A DNA stretch of 10,749 nucleotides from contig JAGDAG010000178.1 in NCBI GenBank assembly GCA_017959625.1, positions 1-10,749 of the forward strand, in the 5' to 3' direction. Below, in pieces: positions 6,656-10,749 of this stretch; positions within the stretch are counted from its first letter, which is position 1; each line of letters opens with the position of its first letter. Below the pieces are notes generated by a model that was not told the DNA's origin, did not search any database, and saw only the letters and a program-made list of their open reading frames with translations. Position numbers and translations under genes: made by a program. Source of the stretch: Abditibacteriota bacterium (GTDB lineage: Bacteria; Armatimonadota; UBA5829).

Positions 6656-8953
6656 GTGAGATACGTTTTTTTTCTGATGCTCGTTTTTCTGTCTGCCGCC
6701 GCTTTCGGCGCGGAGCCTGCGGCGGTCTGGCAGGCTTCGGGAGCCGGGAGCATCCGGCCCATGGAGGGGGGCGAATGCAAGGTCGCCCATACCAGGCTGG
6801 AAGGCAGGGACTGCGTCCTGGTGGAACCCTGGGGCGGGGCGGCGAACTATATGTATTTTTCCATCGACCCGGAGGCGAGGGGCAAGATCGGGCCCGCGGG
6901 GTCTTTGGTCATAGAATACCTGCTCACCGACGGCATGTTCGTGCAGCTCGCAACGGAGATCAATTCGGCCCGGGGCCCCTACGGCAGCGCCGGATCGGTG
7001 CGGTATCTGGGAGGCGGCTGGCACAGGGCCGTGGTGAACTACGAAGATTTCGCCCCGGCGGGCAAAATGAACCTGCAGTCGGATCTCCGGCTGACCACCC
7101 TGCCGGGCCTGGCGGTGAGCCGGGTGGAAATATACAACGAAAAAATACAAGAGGAGAATCAGGAAGACTTTCTTGACAAATTTTTTGAGGCTATGGATTT
7201 CAACAACAAAAGATCGGAAGACGCCTTTTACGTATTCGGCGTCGGAGTTTACAGCACCATCGACGTGGATACGGGCAAGCTTTTAAAGAAGCTGGGAGTC
7301 ACCAGCGTGGAGAACTACGTCACCTGGCGTTCCGTGGAGAACGAAGGGCAGGGCAAGTGGGACTGGAGCCTGTGGGACAGGAACCTGGAGATCATCAGAA
7401 AGAGCGGCCTCAAGTGGTCGCCGGCCATCATGCATTCCCCCGCCTACACCATTCCCGACTGGTACGCGGAGGGCGACGAATTCGTGCCCAACGCCTGCCT
7501 GGAGCACGGGACGGCGGGCAAGACCATCAGCCTGTGGTCCCCCGGCTTTGACAAGTGGACCGAGAGGTTCATAAAGGCCTTTGCCGAGCGCTACCGGGAT
7601 ACGGGCATGATAGAATCCCTTATCCCCGGCATACAGGGGGATTTCGGCGAAGCCATCTATACGGTGCTGGGCAACAACGCGATCTATAATCTGATAGGCG
7701 GCCCTTACCACAACCATATAGGCTACTGGTGCAACGACCCCTACGCCCTTAAGAGCTTTCAGGCCTTTGCCAAAGACAAATACGGGGACGTGAAGGCCCT
7801 CAACGGCGCCTGGCGCACCTCCTTTGAGAGCTTTGAAGCCGTCCGGTTCCCGTTTTACGGCGAAGAGGAGATAAAGGCCCTGATGGCAAGGATGCCGGAA
7901 GACCCTTCCTGCCGCAGGTTTTATCTGGACTTCGTTTCCTGGTACCGGGGCTGTATGACCGAATGGGCGGACCGGTGTCTGGGGATACTGCGGAAGTATT
8001 TCCCCGATACTCCCATATACCTCTGCACCGGCGGGCATACCGATCCCCGCCTGGGAGCAAATTTTGCCGAAGAGTGCCGGGTGGCCGCCAAAAACAAAGC
8101 GGGGGTGCGCATCACCAACGAGAACTCCGACTACGCCAATAACTTCGTCCACACCCGCCAGGTGTCCTCCGCGGGGAAATACTACGGCGCCTGTTACGGC
8201 TACGAGCCCGCCGGCGCCGAAGATGAGGTCGGGATAGTGGCCCGCATCTACAACTCCACCGCTTCCGGCTGCGACCATCTCCACGATTATATGGGCAACG
8301 TCACTTCGTCGGACAGCCGCATAACACAGCAGCAGAAGCATATCGGATATCTGTTCAGGGGGGAGCCCGTGACTCCCGTGGCCCTCTGGTATCCCAATAC
8401 CGACAGCGATATCCGGGAGAACGGAGCCAGCCTGTTCATGAGAGAGGCCATGAAGATAAGGGCGTATTTTGACTACGACTATCTGGACGACAGTATGCCG
8501 GAGGCTCTGGACCGTTACAGCATACTGGTTTTGGCCAACTGCTCGGTGATCGAAAAAGAGCACGCCGAAAAGATCGCCGCATTCGCGGAGAAGGGCGGCA
8601 AAGTGATAGTGGTGAACGCTCCGTCTCTCACCTCGGTGGAGGGCGCAGACGAGCCCGAAAAGCTGCTGTTCCCCGATTCTCCCAAGGGAGGAGCCTTCGG
8701 CAAGGGCTATATTTACCGGGTCGAAGACTACGCCGCAATGGCGGCCAGGGTCCATACGGCTCTTGTGAATCTGGGGTATCCCGCTTATGATATGACTGAC
8801 GACCAGGTCTATGTGACCATGCTGGAAGGCAACAGATTTTTTGTCTACAACAAGGAAAAGGAACAAAAGACGGTGAAGGTGGAATACAAGGGCAGGGTCC
8901 ACAGGATAGACTGCGCCCCGGAGACCATTACCGACTATACTCTGGAGAAATAG
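6656..8953 (+). CDS. Secreted GH42/GH14-like glycoside hydrolase (paralog B)
   Basis: This is a gap-free sister of hydrolase A, also 765 residues, with the same order: signal peptide (cleavage after AFGA, residue 19), beta-sandwich to about 165, TIM barrel 190-560, GATase/trimerisation-like domain 570-690, and a C-terminal beta domain. By hand count, residues 211-360 match A at 134 of 150 positions, while residues 21-70 match at only 20 of 50. E332, E489 and E517 are all kept. The Trp pair at 440-441, present in A and C, is replaced here by Arg-Cys, which may alter substrate binding or packing. The start is GTG. A run of eight T (6666-6673) lies in the signal-peptide codons. There is no terminator between A and B, and gene C begins three bases after the stop, so the three are probably co-transcribed. 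Substrate is unknown. A beta-galactosidase-like activity is a guess from architecture. Confidence 0.75.
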   Translation: MRYVFFLMLVFLSAAAFGAEPAAVWQASGAGSIRPMEGGECKVAHTRLEGRDCVLVEPWGGAANYMYFSIDPEARGKIGPAGSLVIEYLLTDGMFVQLATEINSARGPYGSAGSVRYLGGGWHRAVVNYEDFAPAGKMNLQSDLRLTTLPGLAVSRVEIYNEKIQEENQEDFLDKFFEAMDFNNKRSEDAFYVFGVGVYSTIDVDTGKLLKKLGVTSVENYVTWRSVENEGQGKWDWSLWDRNLEIIRKSGLKWSPAIMHSPAYTIPDWYAEGDEFVPNACLEHGTAGKTISLWSPGFDKWTERFIKAFAERYRDTGMIESLIPGIQGDFGEAIYTVLGNNAIYNLIGGPYHNHIGYWCNDPYALKSFQAFAKDKYGDVKALNGAWRTSFESFEAVRFPFYGEEEIKALMARMPEDPSCRRFYLDFVSWYRGCMTEWADRCLGILRKYFPDTPIYLCTGGHTDPRLGANFAEECRVAAKNKAGVRITNENSDYANNFVHTRQVSSAGKYYGACYGYEPAGAEDEVGIVARIYNSTASGCDHLHDYMGNVTSSDSRITQQQKHIGYLFRGEPVTPVALWYPNTDSDIRENGASLFMREAMKIRAYFDYDYLDDSMPEALDRYSILVLANCSVIEKEHAEKIAAFAEKGGKVIVVNAPSLTSVEGADEPEKLLFPDSPKGGAFGKGYIYRVEDYAAMAARVHTALVNLGYPAYDMTDDQVYVTMLEGNRFFVYNKEKEQKTVKVEYKGRVHRIDCAPETITDYTLEK
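8944..8948 (+). promoter_or_regulatory. Ribosome binding site of hydrolase C inside the end of B
   Basis: GGAGA within the last sense codons of B lies eight bases before the ATG at 8957. Stop and start are separated by three bases, which suggests translational coupling. Confidence 0.6.
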
Positions 8954-8956
8954 ATC

Positions 8957-10749
8957 ATGAAAAAAGCTTTGCTGGTATCGATCCTTATTATGCTTGCCGC
9001 TGCTCTTTGGGCCGGCGACGACCCCGTTGCATGGTGGTCTGCAAACGGCTCCTCCCGGGGGCTTGCGCCCGTCTTTTGGGCCGGCGACGGCGAATACCGG
9101 AATGCCGTCATGGGCGGCAGGGACGCCGTTATAGCGGCTTCCGGAAAGGACAGCTATATTTACTTCCGGCTGCAGGACGGCGTGCGTTCAAAAATACAGA
9201 AAAACGGCACTCTGGTAGCGGAATACTATTCCGCTTCCGGTATGCCTCTTGTGGTCCGGCTGAATATGACCAGCCCCGAAGAGGACTACGCTATACTGGG
9301 AGCGTTTCTGGCAAAACCGGACCGCTGGAATATGGCCGTATGCAAATACGAGGGTTTCGTGCCTTCGGGAGCCCAGAACGGCGGCGCCGATTTCCGGCTG
9401 TTCGTCACCGAGGGCTTCTGCGTGCGCAAGGTGGGGCTCTATAACGGCAGCCCCTCCGCAAAGGTCCTGAAGGAGCTGGCCAGGGACAACGTTCCGGCTC
9501 CGAAAGCGGCGGTGGATTATCCCGTGGGGATCGGCGTTTACGAGGTCCCTCCTCTGGCGGACGCGCAGATCTACAAAGAGCTGGGTATAACTGCCCTGGA
9601 AAACTACGTCACCTGGCGTTCCGTGGAGAACGGCGGCAAAGACAAGTGGGACTGGAGCAACTGGGACGCCACGGTAAAAGTATTGAAGGCCGCGGGCCTC
9701 AAGTGGGCCCCCGCCCTTATGGTGGCTCCCGCATATACTCTTCCCGACTGGTTTGCGGAGTCGGAGGAAATGGTGCCCAACGTCTGTCTTGAGCATGGCG
9801 AAGCGGGAAAGACCGTCAGCCTGTGGTGTCCCGGTTTCCCGAAATACGCGGAAAGGTTCATAAAGGAATTTGCCGCCCGTTACGGGAAGACAGGCATTCT
9901 GGAGGCAGTATACGCAGGGATTCAGGGGGACTTCGGCGAAGCAATATATACGGTGGAGGGCAACCAGGTGATTTACAACCTCTTCGGCAAATATCATAAC
10001 CACCGGGGCTTTTGGTGCAACGACAAATACGCCCTGGCCTCCTTCATTGAGTTTGCCCGCAAAAAATACACGACTGTTGAAGCCCTGAACAAGGCCTGGC
10101 ATACAGGCTTCGGGGATTTTGACAGCGTCAGGTTTCCATTTTACAGCGAGGAAGAGCAGACAGCCTTTATGGACAAAAAAGAGACGGACCCCACGGCGCG
10201 GCGGTATTATCTGGACTTTATATACTGGTACCGCAGCTGTATGACCGAATATGCCGACTGGTGGCTGGGAATGGCCAGAAAGTATCTGCCCGGCACCCGG
10301 GTGTTTCTGAAGACCGGGGGGCTTGCCGACCCGACTACGGGAGCAAGCTTTGCCGACCAGTGCAGGGTGGCTGCCAAAAACAAGGCCGGGGTGCGCATTA
10401 CCAACGAGGCTTCCGATTACGGCCTTAATTTTGCCTATACCAATCTGGTGGGTTCCGCCTCCCGCTTTTACGGCTGCGAGTTCGGCTACGAGCCTGCCGG
10501 CCCGGAGGACGAAAACGGCATAGTTGCCCGCATATACAACTCCACCTGTTCGGGAGCGCAGCACCTGTTTGACTACAACAGCAACATCACGGAAACTCCC
10601 GAACGGATAGACGTTCAGCAGAGGCACCTGAAGTATCTCTTCAGGGGCGAGCCCATAGTGCCCATAGCCATGTTCTTTCCTAATACCTGGGCCGATATAC
10701 ACAGTTACAATAAGCGGCATCACATATACGAGTTTTCCGATTACGCGGC
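8957..10749 (+). CDS. Secreted GH42/GH14-like glycoside hydrolase (paralog C, 3' end outside window)
   Basis: The reading frame is open from the ATG at 8957 to the window edge (597 codons plus two bases). The product has a signal peptide (MKKALLVSILIMLAAALWA, cleavage near 19), a beta-sandwich region to about 165 that is strongly diverged from A and B, and a well conserved TIM barrel. GIQGDFGEAIY gives E328, RITNEASDY gives E484 and GYEPAGPEDE gives E512, matching the three candidate catalytic Glu residues of A and B. The Trp pair at 435-436 is kept. About 170 C-terminal residues are missing, judging from the 765-residue sisters. C is the most distant of the three: its barrel has a one-residue gap relative to A near NLFGKYHNH, and LADPTTGAS replaces HTDPRLGAN. 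It probably shares the A-B transcript. Substrate is unknown and may differ from that of A and B. Confidence 0.75.
   Translation, partial: MKKALLVSILIMLAAALWAGDDPVAWWSANGSSRGLAPVFWAGDGEYRNAVMGGRDAVIAASGKDSYIYFRLQDGVRSKIQKNGTLVAEYYSASGMPLVVRLNMTSPEEDYAILGAFLAKPDRWNMAVCKYEGFVPSGAQNGGADFRLFVTEGFCVRKVGLYNGSPSAKVLKELARDNVPAPKAAVDYPVGIGVYEVPPLADAQIYKELGITALENYVTWRSVENGGKDKWDWSNWDATVKVLKAAGLKWAPALMVAPAYTLPDWFAESEEMVPNVCLEHGEAGKTVSLWCPGFPKYAERFIKEFAARYGKTGILEAVYAGIQGDFGEAIYTVEGNQVIYNLFGKYHNHRGFWCNDKYALASFIEFARKKYTTVEALNKAWHTGFGDFDSVRFPFYSEEEQTAFMDKKETDPTARRYYLDFIYWYRSCMTEYADWWLGMARKYLPGTRVFLKTGGLADPTTGASFADQCRVAAKNKAGVRITNEASDYGLNFAYTNLVGSASRFYGCEFGYEPAGPEDENGIVARIYNSTCSGAQHLFDYNSNITETPERIDVQQRHLKYLFRGEPIVPIAMFFPNTWADIHSYNKRHHIYEFSDYA

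Larger units (their letters stand above)
4334..10749 (+). repeat. Tandem triplication of a hydrolase gene
   Basis: Three head-to-tail copies of one gene fill this stretch (starts at 4334, 6656 and 8957). Long identical DNA blocks remain in the barrel region, for example about 30 bases at 4964-4993 and 7285-7314 encoding KLGVTSVENY, and a longer block around 5076-5110 and 7398-7432. B and C also share a 30-base block encoding NYVTWRSVEN, at about 7313 and 9602. The order of relatedness is A with B, then C, which points to an older duplication followed by a recent one. Confidence 0.8.

Noticed and set aside
1..10749. CRISPR arrays, tRNA or rRNA genes, insertion sequences, att sites
   Set aside because: No regularly spaced short repeats, no RNA gene patterns, no transposase or integrase genes and no terminal inverted repeats were seen. 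The only repeats are the paralogous coding regions.

Overview
The window reads as a carbohydrate-degradation region of a diderm (Gram-negative) bacterium. The diderm assignment rests on a minus-strand gene for a small LptD/OstA-type outer-membrane protein with a signal peptide and a terminal phenylalanine. The DNA is moderately GC-rich, yet Ile is often ATA and Arg often AGG. Promoters look like ordinary sigma-70 sites with perfect TATAAT boxes. The phylum cannot be fixed from this sequence. Fibre-degrading groups such as Lentisphaerota, Armatimonadota or Abditibacteriota would fit, but that is a guess.

Layout: (1) Positions 1-131 hold the possible tail of an upstream gene, a strong sigma-70-like promoter (33-61), and a leader with three consecutive inverted repeats. 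(2) 132-2255, plus strand, is a cytoplasmic GH127-type (DUF1680) enzyme, probably a beta-L-arabinofuranosidase, with the Zn-cysteine catalytic residues present. Two tandem intrinsic terminators follow at 2261-2313. (3) 4225-2334, minus strand, is a two-gene unit: an LptD/OstA-like outer-membrane protein, then a BioY biotin transporter coupled to it through a TGATG overlap. The first gene's promoter is placed so that transcription should begin on its start codon, giving a leaderless mRNA. (4) 4226-4333 is a short divergent promoter region. (5) 4334-10749, plus strand, holds three consecutive paralogous secreted multidomain glycoside hydrolases (called A, B and C here). C is cut by the window end. 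They look like one operon, with gaps of 24 and 3 bases.

Working model: hydrolases A-C are exported and cut a plant or mucosal glycan outside the cytoplasm. The GH127 enzyme lacks a signal peptide and would trim imported arabinose-containing oligosaccharides. The LptD-like and BioY genes are envelope and vitamin housekeeping functions lying between the two saccharolytic units. The most notable points are the tandem triplication of a hydrolase with GH42-like architecture but a non-GH42 acid/base motif (GDFGE), the uneven divergence of its domains, and the leaderless promoter.
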